DNA from: Flexithrix dorotheae DSM 6795
GTDB lineage: Bacteria > Bacteroidota > Bacteroidia > Cytophagales > Flammeovirgaceae
Direction: 5' to 3'
DNA length: 64,000 nt
Assembly: GCF_000379765.1 (NCBI RefSeq)
Contig: NZ_KB903454.1
Location: 124,001-188,000, forward strand
Positions within the stretch are counted from its first letter, which is position 1, and each line of letters begins with the position of its first letter. Under the pieces are notes generated by a model. That model did not search any database. It saw only the letters and a program-made list of their open reading frames with translations, and was not told the origin of the DNA. A program made the translations under genes and the position numbers. Below are positions 35,748 through 43,892 of this stretch, piece after piece.

Positions 35748-37019
35748 TCAAACCAACCTCCTAACATAATTTGGCAGTACAAAAGCTGCTTTATGAATTT
35801 CCTCATTGTAATAATTCAACGAATAGTCAGCTTCCAGTTGTTTTAATCTGGATTTGTCGGGAAAATTATTATTTGAAATATCTTTTTGGCAAAAACCAAA
35901 TGTCCATAAGCCAGATGGGAAAGTGGGTATATTTACCTGGAATGGTTTTACATTTTCTGCTCCGAAAATATTTTTTAGCCCTTTAAAATTTTCAGCAAAT
36001 TTTTCTCCTGAAATTCCAGGTGAACCTGTCTGTGCTATGAGAATGCCTTTTTCCTTCAAATGCTTTTTTAAGATTAAATGGATATGCTTAAAATGCTCCT
36101 CTGCCCCTTCTTCTACCGGATTCGCATAATCACTTAGAATTATATCAAATTTTTGGCTGCTTTCATTTTTCAGGTAATCAAAAGCTTCTCCAAGAATAAC
36201 CTTTACTTTATTATCATTTAAACCGGCTGAAATTTCGGGGAAATAAGTTTTTGCCGTCTGGATTACCTGTGGATCAATTTCCAAAACTGTTATTTGTTCA
36301 ATTTCAGGATGTTTCAGAAGTTCTTTTACCGTCCCGCCATCACCTCCTCCAATGACCATAACCTGCTTAGGGTTTGGATGACAAAGCAATGGCACATGGA
36401 CCAGCATCTCATGGAACGCAAATTCATCTTTTTCAGTAAGTACAATTATCCCATCCAGTAACATTATTTTCCCAAAAGAACGGGATTGAAAAACCTCAAT
36501 TCGCTGGAAATCGCTTTTAGTCCTGAATAACAATTCCCCAGTATGTCGGAATGAAAGCGCCAGGTCATCAGTTCTTTCTGTCACCCATATTTCCCTTTCC
36601 TTTCTGATTTCAGCCAGATCAGCCACTGATTTTTGGACATTAAATTTAAATCCCTCCTGTTTTTCAATTAGGCCTTTTTGCCCTCTACGCATTTCAATAG
36701 CCGAATCGTGACTGGCTTCCAGCGCTTTTTTTAAATATCGGGAGGATAACCAGGGGTCAATCTGATCCCCACATGTGAAAATATCGACCGAGGCAAAGCC
36801 ATATTCCGGCCAGGTATGAATAGCCAGGTGGCTTTCCTGAATGACCACCACTCCGGAGACACCTATAGGCGAAAAATGATGAAACGTTGAATTGATAACC
36901 GTAGCATTGGCCTCCTTTGCGGCTTCTAACATGGCATTCTCGATAAATACCACATCATTAAGGCCTTCAGGATTACAGTTAAAAAATTCTGCGATGATAT
37001 GTTTTCCCAGTGATTCCAA
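35748..37019 (-). CDS. S-adenosylmethionine decarboxylase / aminopropyltransferase fusion (SpeD-SpeE)
   Basis: A 423-residue two-domain polyamine enzyme. Residues 1-125 are a class 1b AdoMet decarboxylase: HHFSPIGVSGVVVIQESHLAIHTWPEYG holds the self-cleavage pair E62-S63 that makes the pyruvoyl group, with H68 and C83, the same numbering as Thermotoga SpeD. Residues 130-423 are a spermidine-synthase domain with the SAM site VIGGGDGGT (222-230), VLEIDP and the catalytic SDYANP (D297). The second Asp of the usual DxxDP motif is Asn300, and the following GPA is replaced by EEGAEE. One chain would make decarboxylated SAM and use it for aminopropyl transfer. Product unknown. Confidence 0.9.
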   Translation of the reverse strand: MESLGKHIIAEFFNCNPEGLNDVVFIENAMLEAAKEANATVINSTFHHFSPIGVSGVVVIQESHLAIHTWPEYGFASVDIFTCGDQIDPWLSSRYLKKALEASHDSAIEMRRGQKGLIEKQEGFKFNVQKSVADLAEIRKEREIWVTERTDDLALSFRHTGELLFRTKSDFQRIEVFQSRSFGKIMLLDGIIVLTEKDEFAFHEMLVHVPLLCHPNPKQVMVIGGGDGGTVKELLKHPEIEQITVLEIDPQVIQTAKTYFPEISAGLNDNKVKVILGEAFDYLKNESSQKFDIILSDYANPVEEGAEEHFKHIHLILKKHLKEKGILIAQTGSPGISGEKFAENFKGLKNIFGAENVKPFQVNIPTFPSGLWTFGFCQKDISNNNFPDKSRLKQLEADYSLNYYNEEIHKAAFVLPNYVRRLV

Positions 37020-37108
37020 ATTAAATTTTTTGTTTTTGATTGCTAAATTCTAAAAAAATAACAATAATGCAGCAGAAGTATAAAAGGATTTAAAAATTAG
37101 TTTAACCT

Positions 37109-37396
37109 ATGGATTTTTTAGTAATTGCCTACGATCATACCGATGAAGGTGCCCTTGGAAGAAGATTACTTGCCAGAGATGCTCATTTGGAAGTAGCGAA
37201 AAAATTAAAAGAAGAAGGTCATTTTATAAATGGAGGGGCTATTCTGGATAAAAATGGTAAAATGATTGGCTCCACTCTATATATGAGATTTGAAAACAAA
37301 AAGGAATTACAAAAATGTCTGGAAAATGATCCTTATATTAAGGGCGATGTTTGGGAGAAGATAGAAGTTAAAAAGATTAAACTGGTTAATTTTTAA
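37109..37396 (+). CDS. YciI-family protein
   Basis: A 95-residue single-domain protein with the ferredoxin-like YciI fold. Typical parts are MDFLVIAYDHTDEGALGRRLLARDAHL with the conserved His/Asp pair (RDAHL), GGAILDKNGKMIGSTLYMRF and the end ENDPYIKGDVWEKIEVKK. YciI proteins are small putative enzymes of unclear role. Transcribed alone by spacing. Confidence 0.88.
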   Translation: MDFLVIAYDHTDEGALGRRLLARDAHLEVAKKLKEEGHFINGGAILDKNGKMIGSTLYMRFENKKELQKCLENDPYIKGDVWEKIEVKKIKLVNF

Positions 37397-37601
37397 TCAG
37401 TTATAAAAACTAAAATAGCAATTCCCAAAGTGACAGAAAGCGTGGAGCAGGGTCTGAATTTTAGCGGCCATGCGTCATTGAATCTTTTGAATCCCAATAA
37501 ATACAAGGCCTCTAGCGAAGACCTTGCTGGGAAAAGCATTTTTTGAGTATATTGAGCATTACTGAAAAAAACACCACCAACCCGAAAGGGCTTTTGCTAA
37601 A

Positions 37602-38819
37602 ATGGATACAAGGAAACTAACCAGAGCGCAGCTACAGCAGGCCATTGAAAAAAACAAAAATGTTCTCACTGAGCATTTTGATTTGGACTATGCAAAAGCC
37701 TTGAACAAACATGCCATTGGCTGGTTAACCAAATATTATTTTAGAGCGCAGTTTATTGGTTTCGATGAATTGCCTGAAAGAAATAATCCTGACTTTCCAT
37801 TGATTTTTGCCAGTAATCATTCGGGCATGGCCTTTCCCTGGGATGGGATCATTTTTCTATCCGGTCTTTTCGATAAGTGGGATTATTTGCATAATGCCCC
37901 ACGGCCATTAACTGCACCAATGCTATCCCAGTCTACTTTAATGAATCCTTTTCTGATCAGGAATTTGTGGAAAAGAGTAGGCAGTATTGATGCCACTACC
38001 CTCAATTTCGAAACTTTAATGCAATACTCCGACTACAATCTGATGATTTATCCGGAAGGAGTTCCTGGAATTGGCAAAGGCTTTAACAATAAATATAAAT
38101 TACAACGCCTTTCCACTTCAATGGTGAGAATGAGCCTGAAATATAAAACAGATATCATTCTTATTTCATCGGTAAATGGAGAGTACATCAATCCGGGGCA
38201 TTACAGTAATAACTGGGTGAATCGAATCATTCAAAAAATTGGGATTCCGTTTTTACCACTGGGCTGGTTAACCCTCATTCTTTTGCTTCAGCCCTGGTTG
38301 TTTTATTATGGCTTACCTGCCAAACTTACTTTTGTGATGGGTTCAAGAATTAAGCCTCATGAATGGACCAACAAACCATTTGAAGAAATGGAGAGGAAAG
38401 ATTTGGAGGAATTGCGGGATAAGATTCATGGTATTATGCAGACAGACCTGGATAAGGCGGTAAGGGATTATGGGAAAAATCCATATCAATGGAAGGAGCA
38501 TTTTAAAACACTTTTTACCAACTGGAAAAAAATGCCATTTTTACTACCCTGGGCATGGCCATTGTTATTTTCAGAATTTCAACGAAAATACACCAAATAT
38601 GGAAATGGTAATTTTGAAATGAAATTAGGGTTCTGGTCATTCTTTAGAATTTTGTTCAGGAATCCCTTTATTTTTGCTTATTTCATCCCCATTTTAGGCT
38701 GGATTCCGGTTTTGTTGAAAGGTTATAAAAATGCACAATTCAATAAGAAGAATAAAGGAGCTAAAATTGATAAAAAGGAAAGACATGCCAGTGAAAATCT
38801 GCACGAACAAAATACCTGA
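37602..38819 (+). CDS. PlsC/DAGAT-like acyltransferase
   Basis: A 405-residue membrane-associated acyltransferase. The acceptor motif region is FASNHSGMAFPWDG (about 69-82), with NH and a downstream Asp, and the second block is MIYPEGVPGIGKGF (about 147-160), matching the lysophospholipid acyltransferase pattern. Hydrophobic segments around LGWLTLILLLQPWLFYY and FRNPFIFAYFIPILGWIPVLL would bind the membrane. It likely acylates a lysolipid or lipid-like acceptor. The C-terminal coding end overlaps the next gene by 35 nt. Confidence 0.82.
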   Translation: MDTRKLTRAQLQQAIEKNKNVLTEHFDLDYAKALNKHAIGWLTKYYFRAQFIGFDELPERNNPDFPLIFASNHSGMAFPWDGIIFLSGLFDKWDYLHNAPRPLTAPMLSQSTLMNPFLIRNLWKRVGSIDATTLNFETLMQYSDYNLMIYPEGVPGIGKGFNNKYKLQRLSTSMVRMSLKYKTDIILISSVNGEYINPGHYSNNWVNRIIQKIGIPFLPLGWLTLILLLQPWLFYYGLPAKLTFVMGSRIKPHEWTNKPFEEMERKDLEELRDKIHGIMQTDLDKAVRDYGKNPYQWKEHFKTLFTNWKKMPFLLPWAWPLLFSEFQRKYTKYGNGNFEMKLGFWSFFRILFRNPFIFAYFIPILGWIPVLLKGYKNAQFNKKNKGAKIDKKERHASENLHEQNT

Positions 38820-39192
38820 GCAGGAAAAAATCATCCAAATTTACCGCCTCAATAAATGGTCCTCTGCTGAAAAACCAGAGATCTTATTTAATGCATTAAA
38901 AAACTCTGATTCGCTTGTCACAGCCTGGGATGAAGATTTATTGATTGGTATTGGAAATGCCATTACTGATGGTTTTCTGGTGGTTTATTACCCTCATTTG
39001 TTAGTTCACCCGGAATATCAGGGAAAAGGTATAGGGAAAATGATCATGGAAGTACTACAGGAAAAGTATAAAGAATTTCATCAGCAAATGCTGGTTTCCG
39101 ATGGAAATGCAGTTGAATTCTACAAAAAGTGCGGTTTTGAAAAAGCAGGGGAAACAGTACCGATGTGGATTTACCAGGGAGATGATCATTGA
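38785..39192 (+). CDS. GNAT-family N-acetyltransferase
   Basis: A 135-residue acetyltransferase from the ATG at 38785. That start follows AAGGAA at 38775-38780 and gives MPVKICTNKIPEQEK; a longer frame from 38731 adds 18 basic residues that look like shadow of the previous gene. The acetyl-CoA loop is LLVHPEYQGKGIGKMIME, followed by NAVEFYKKCGFEKAG. The substrate is unknown. It overlaps the acyltransferase gene by 35 nt and is likely cotranscribed. Confidence 0.85.
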   Translation: MPVKICTNKIPEQEKIIQIYRLNKWSSAEKPEILFNALKNSDSLVTAWDEDLLIGIGNAITDGFLVVYYPHLLVHPEYQGKGIGKMIMEVLQEKYKEFHQQMLVSDGNAVEFYKKCGFEKAGETVPMWIYQGDDH

Positions 39193-39325
39193 TTGAAAAA
39201 CTCGACCGCAAGTGATTTCTTTTAGAGTTCAATGCGTCTGCCTTGACCTTTTCATTTTAATAGCATCTCGTTGTTTTTCAAAGTAGTTAAAATTTTAAAG
39301 CACAAGCAGATGAGCTATTTCTAAT

Positions 39326-40678
39326 CTAAAACTTTCCAATAGCGGCTTCCAAATCACTTTCTTTGGCACAGGTAATATTTACCAAAATGAAACCTTCTTC
39401 CCCTTTTAAGGTTCGCCACCTCCAATCGAATTGACTAATGGTTTGATGAGTAGCATTTTCATGCCACCAGACGGTATAAAGTATATCTTTCCCCTTTTCC
39501 AATTCTGCAAAAAACACTTCTTTTCCGGCAATCACTTTGGTTTGTTCTTTTTTAAAGGTATAACCACTTCCCTTCCAGCAAAACATAGGGTTATGATCAC
39601 TTCTGAAAAATTTTGAGGGAGGCTTGATATAAACTAAAGCCTTTGCGTTTTCCATTTTTGCCACACCATTGGCCAGAATCTCTCCTTTAAAGCCCTCAGG
39701 AACTTCCAGATTTTCCTGTAATCTGAAAGTTTTGATAATTCCTTCATCTGGAAAAACTTCATCCTGTCTGAAATTGAAAACAAGAAGAATAAGTAAAATT
39801 CCGATGGAAAGCATTAGGTTTTTGGCAAATTCAGACTTTTTATTTCCTTGCTTGTGGCCAGCTTCCGGAGCTTTCCCAAACCTGCTGTAAATCCACTTGG
39901 TAAAGAAAAAACCAGGAAGCACTACATAAAGCAATAAACCTGTCAGCCCAAAAAGCTGATGAGAAAGTGATTGCGGATCAGACTGAAACAAAACCAACAC
40001 ATTAATTCTCAGCAAATTGTTAATGAGGATAAAAATTGAAGTAAGGCTAAGAATTACTAAAATCCATAACAGTTGTAATTTTTTGTTGCATTTGCCTTCA
40101 AAGTAGCCAATTATACCCAACTGTAATACAAAGGAAGTGGTTACCATATTCAAACCAATACAACTCTGGTCAACGGAAAAATCATTGCCATTGAGGGAAA
40201 TTATATTCCCTTTGGCCACTGCCTTTAAGCCGATCAAATTGAATAAGTCCACCGCCCATTCACTTAACACTAATCGGATGGGGAAACCAAATACTTCTAC
40301 AAAGTAGGTGAAAATTGGAGAAAGAAACAGAAGTAGAAATAATGGTAAAATATTTATTCTTCCCCATATTAAGCTCATTTGGAAAAATAGAAAAAGGAAA
40401 AAAGCAGAAATATGCAATGTTCTGATATGAAGCACCCAGGAAAAACCAAGTAAAATGAGAACAAAAAGGAGTAACTGGTAATTTGCCGTTTTGGACTTAT
40501 CAAAATGGAGAATAATTGGCAAAACCATTAGGCCTAAAATCCAGTTAAATTCAAATTTTATGAAATTTTCCAAATTGAAGAAAACAAGCACAAACCCTAA
40601 AAGGATAAAGGCAAGTGGAAAAATCCAAGCCTTTATTCCTTTTGAATTTTTAAGTACTTCTGCTTTAATATATTCCAT
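39326..40678 (-). CDS. xrtN: Exosortase XrtN
   Basis: A 450-residue protein with about eight membrane helices followed by a C-terminal periplasmic part (from about residue 300). The exosortase catalytic residues are C173 (VDQSCIGLNMVTTSF), R224 (NNLLRINVL) and H240 (LSHQLFGLTG). Exosortases cleave PEP-CTERM-like tails and transfer or release the protein at the membrane. The adjacent VIT-domain gene, 23 nt upstream and ending in a PEP-containing tail, identifies this as the XrtN system, which has one dedicated target. Confidence 0.88.
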   Translation of the reverse strand: MEYIKAEVLKNSKGIKAWIFPLAFILLGFVLVFFNLENFIKFEFNWILGLMVLPIILHFDKSKTANYQLLLFVLILLGFSWVLHIRTLHISAFFLFLFFQMSLIWGRINILPLFLLLFLSPIFTYFVEVFGFPIRLVLSEWAVDLFNLIGLKAVAKGNIISLNGNDFSVDQSCIGLNMVTTSFVLQLGIIGYFEGKCNKKLQLLWILVILSLTSIFILINNLLRINVLVLFQSDPQSLSHQLFGLTGLLLYVVLPGFFFTKWIYSRFGKAPEAGHKQGNKKSEFAKNLMLSIGILLILLVFNFRQDEVFPDEGIIKTFRLQENLEVPEGFKGEILANGVAKMENAKALVYIKPPSKFFRSDHNPMFCWKGSGYTFKKEQTKVIAGKEVFFAELEKGKDILYTVWWHENATHQTISQFDWRWRTLKGEEGFILVNITCAKESDLEAAIGKF

Positions 40679-40701
40679 GAATTATGCTATTCAAATCCGA
40701 A

Positions 40702-43266
40702 TTAAACCAGCCCGGCTCTATATTTTTTAATCCAAAGCAATCCTACTACCAACATGGCAAAAATGATTAATGCCCATTCATGAGGTTCAGGAACTGCACC
40801 GGAACCGGCATCAGCGGCATTCCCCAAACTATTTTTGGATCGCTCAATGTCGAATCGATCATAATCCTTTTGGGTTTCCAAAGCTATCAGGCTGGAAATG
40901 GGAGAAACCACATTGGCTTTCACTGCAAGATCAATTAAAGGTCCGTTTTCATAGGATTCCGATTTAAAATAATGTTTCCCCACTTCCTTCATTATTTTAT
41001 TGTATGCATAAAGACGCATTAAATGATCCGGTGCATTTCCTGCTTGTCCACTGGCCTCTGATTTCGTTATTTTCAACCTAGTTCCTTTCAATTCCACTTC
41101 ATTACCCTCAAGCACTTCTTCCTGGAAAGTAAATAGTTTATTCAAATCCAAAAAGCCTAAAAGGCCAGAGTTTTTAATCTTAATGGCATTAAGTTCCTCC
41201 AGGGTTTTTAAATATGGATTTAATTCATCACCAATGTTCAGGAATTTCACAGGAGTTTTATTTTCTGCACAAAAAGCAGCTAAACTTTTTGAAAACTCCG
41301 AGTCTTTTAAATCTTTCAATTCTGGAGAATTGGAATTTGTTTTGGTAATGACCAATGAGTTTTCAGGAAAATGAATTTTGTGAATGGGAAACAAAGAATA
41401 ATTATAGGCCCTTGCCTTTTTTACTAATTCTATGAAGTTAGCTTTTGTAAGTAATTCTGGCTGTTTATCCATAATAAAAATGTCCCTGTCTTTTAAAGCA
41501 GCGTACACCTGATTGATCTCAAACTCTGTCCAGGAATTGTTGATATCCAGGTAAATATCTCTTGGACTAAAGGCCTGCGAACCTTTCTCTAAAGTAGAAA
41601 CAGTATATTTTTCCCCATCAAAAACAAAAGCCCTCTCCGATGGATTTTCTGCTGGTATTTCCAGCTCCCAGTAATTTCTGTAATTCCCTTTGTGTGAATA
41701 TTTACCTTCACCATCTTTCCAAAATTTAGTCCCTTCAATATCTAGATTTTTGTTTCCAGAAACAATGATCACTTCCTCCTCTCCTGAAGTATCTTTTGTG
41801 GACGGTCCTTCAAAATAAATATTCTGTAAAACCAGTTTGTCTTCCTTTAAAACAAGTGGACTGGTAACGCCTATTTTGAAGCGCCTTTTTTCTTCAGGAT
41901 TACAGGGAAATACCGTCACCACCACTTTATTTCCTTCCAGCCAATGTACCAATGCCGGATCTCTGCTTTCTACCCCTACTATCGTTTCATATGCCTTATC
42001 CGCCTTGCCTTTGGTAGTTAAAACTGCTTTTTCCTCCCTTCCATTTATCCAAAGTGATAAAGAGGAAATGGTAGAGCCAGTGGGTAAATGAAAGGTATAA
42101 ATGGCTTCCTGAGGCCTCCAGGAATACTGACTTGTGTTTTCAATAATGATTTCTTTTTCTGTATAAGCCATCCTGAAATCATGATACAAATTTACTCTTG
42201 TTTTCACCTCCTTTGTCTTCAAATCATTTCCCGACCAAAGCCTTCTATTTGCTTCATGTTTTAAATTTTGCTGGGTAATTAATAAGGATTGTTTGTCTTT
42301 GGTATCAAGTCCTTCAATATTTCCGAATAGCAAAAGTCCGATTTTCACTAAAGGATCATCAGTCATCACCTCATCCAAACCATTTCTGTTTCGGTTGAAA
42401 GGCCTATCCAAAAAGGAATCCGAATCTGATATTAGATTTTCAGATAATAAAAATTGTCTTGTAACAAAATTGTCAGCAATTTCCCTGGAAACATTTACCC
42501 AAAGCGGTAATTCAGTGCCTTCTGTCTCAGCCTTTTGGATAATGGATTCCAATTTATGTTTTTCAATTCCCCAATTCGCGATAAACAATATACCTAAAAT
42601 TAAAGGCCCCAGTATCCCAACTTTAAACATGTTTTTTTGGATGGGATAAATTTGATTTTGGGAAATATGCTTGAAACTAAATAAAAGAAATATAGCAGGA
42701 ACCCAGGCATGCAGAGAAATCCCAAAGAACCAGAAAATCAGTAGCCCATAAACCATGAAAAGCGTAAGGTGAATGCACATATAACCCCAAAGTACTACCC
42801 CCATTCCTAAAGCAAAATAGGAAAAGTTGATTAGCCATTTGGGTAATTCCTCTTTAAATGACAAAGTAAAAAGCGGGATATGCATGAGGAATATGTACGC
42901 AATTTCCCAATTGGGAAAATTACCAAACACAGGAAGAGACTTATTGAGGGTAAAAGCACTGATTGAAAATAGCACAAGGGATAAAGCATATTCAGCGGGG
43001 TTTATTTTACTAAATTTAAATTTACTCACCACTGTAATGAGGAAGTAAACAATAGCAATTCCGAAATTAATCATGAACAAACTTCCAAAATCCAGGAAAC
43101 GATCGGAATCTGTCTCAGCCATCAGGAATAGGTAAAAAGCAATAACTGAAAAAACCCAACCTACTATTACCATTCTTGTCCTGTTATTCTTCTGGAGGGC
43201 TGAGGCTTCTTTTTTCCTGCCTATTTCAGGTAAATTTTCTTCTAATTGGTCATTTTGATATTCCAT
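40702..43266 (-). CDS. XrtN-system VIT-domain protein (exosortase substrate)
   Basis: An 854-residue protein. The N-terminal 250 residues hold several membrane helices (VIVGWVFSVIAFYLFLMAE and following). A VIT (vault protein inter-alpha-trypsin) domain follows at about 350-480, with EKEIIIENTSQYSWRPQEAIYTF and YETIVGVESRDPALVHWLEGN. The C-terminus is a sorting signal: PEP at 826-828, hydrophobic ALIIFAMLVVGLLWI, then basic KKYR. This is the tail type that exosortases cut. The gene leads a two-gene operon with xrtN. Function beyond being sorted is unknown. Confidence 0.86.
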   Translation of the reverse strand: MEYQNDQLEENLPEIGRKKEASALQKNNRTRMVIVGWVFSVIAFYLFLMAETDSDRFLDFGSLFMINFGIAIVYFLITVVSKFKFSKINPAEYALSLVLFSISAFTLNKSLPVFGNFPNWEIAYIFLMHIPLFTLSFKEELPKWLINFSYFALGMGVVLWGYMCIHLTLFMVYGLLIFWFFGISLHAWVPAIFLLFSFKHISQNQIYPIQKNMFKVGILGPLILGILFIANWGIEKHKLESIIQKAETEGTELPLWVNVSREIADNFVTRQFLLSENLISDSDSFLDRPFNRNRNGLDEVMTDDPLVKIGLLLFGNIEGLDTKDKQSLLITQQNLKHEANRRLWSGNDLKTKEVKTRVNLYHDFRMAYTEKEIIIENTSQYSWRPQEAIYTFHLPTGSTISSLSLWINGREEKAVLTTKGKADKAYETIVGVESRDPALVHWLEGNKVVVTVFPCNPEEKRRFKIGVTSPLVLKEDKLVLQNIYFEGPSTKDTSGEEEVIIVSGNKNLDIEGTKFWKDGEGKYSHKGNYRNYWELEIPAENPSERAFVFDGEKYTVSTLEKGSQAFSPRDIYLDINNSWTEFEINQVYAALKDRDIFIMDKQPELLTKANFIELVKKARAYNYSLFPIHKIHFPENSLVITKTNSNSPELKDLKDSEFSKSLAAFCAENKTPVKFLNIGDELNPYLKTLEELNAIKIKNSGLLGFLDLNKLFTFQEEVLEGNEVELKGTRLKITKSEASGQAGNAPDHLMRLYAYNKIMKEVGKHYFKSESYENGPLIDLAVKANVVSPISSLIALETQKDYDRFDIERSKNSLGNAADAGSGAVPEPHEWALIIFAMLVVGLLWIKKYRAGLV

Positions 43267-43297
43267 AGCATTAATATTTTAAAAGAACTTTGTATTA

Positions 43298-43327
43298 CAA
43301 AGTTAATTTTAATGGTTGCATTTCAAA
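43298..43327 (-). promoter_or_regulatory. Promoter for the XrtN operon within a palindrome
   Basis: On the minus strand TAACTTTG (plus CAAAGTTA, 43298-43305) is a perfect -7 box and TTTG lies at 43324-43327, 18 bp away. The -7 box is part of a palindrome AACTTTG-TATTA-CAAAGTT (about 43286-43304), which could be an operator. Confidence 0.55.
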
Positions 43328-43425
43328 TTTTAAGCTCATAATAAATGTTAATTAGATTGTTGGATTATGATTATTTCAATATTATTAAATTTATCAATAT
43401 TTACTTCAAGTAAACTCATTTATTT

Positions 43426-43785
43426 ATGTTTATTATCACCACAAAACACCTGAAAACAAATTCAAATATTTTGATATGGTTATTAATTACAGGGTCAATT
43501 TTAATTGGGTGCAATAATGAGGAACATGATATATGTGGAGATTTTGTACCCGGAGAAATAATGATAAAAACATATGACACCATTCCACAGGAAAACCTGA
43601 TTTCTCTTGTGGATTCTTATAAATTATCCGTGGAAAGAGTTGTTTCAGAAAGGATGAAAATTTATCTGATTAATGTTCCAGAGGGCGAAGAAAGCCATTG
43701 GGTTAATGAATTTAAAAATGAAAAAATCATAAAATTCAGCCAACTAAACCATTATGTATGTCCCCGAAACAATGAATTTAACTAA
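43426..43785 (+). CDS. Small lipoprotein resembling a subtilisin-type prodomain
   Basis: A 119-residue lipoprotein (ILIWLLITGSILIGC, lipobox Cys). The mature part, from DFVPGEIMIKTYDTIPQENLISLVDSYKLSVERV to YLINVPEGEESHWVNEF, follows the pattern of inhibitor I9/fervidolysin-type prodomains (PGEVxVKF ... VPxGxE). No peptidase domain follows; the frame ends in CPRNNEFN. It could be a free-standing protease inhibitor or a relic. The resemblance is read by eye and not certain. Ends at a terminator. Confidence 0.65.
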   Translation: MFIITTKHLKTNSNILIWLLITGSILIGCNNEEHDICGDFVPGEIMIKTYDTIPQENLISLVDSYKLSVERVVSERMKIYLINVPEGEESHWVNEFKNEKIIKFSQLNHYVCPRNNEFN

Positions 43786-43803
43786 AAAACTAGTTTTACA
43801 AAC

Positions 43804-43847
43804 AAAAAAAGAGTAGTAACCCTAAAAATAAGCTACTACTCTTTTTT
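43804..43847. terminator. Bidirectional intrinsic terminator
   Basis: A stem AAAAAAGAGTAGTA / TACTACTCTTTTTT (14 bp) with a 15-nt loop between convergent genes. Confidence 0.85.
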
Positions 43848-43892
43848 ATTAAGCTATTAATTACCAAATAACTGGTTAATATAAAATTTTGG

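Noticed and set aside
38731-38784. Longer start for the GNAT protein
   Set aside because: The extra residues come from the frame-shifted end of the acyltransferase gene; ATG 38785 has AAGGAA at the right distance.
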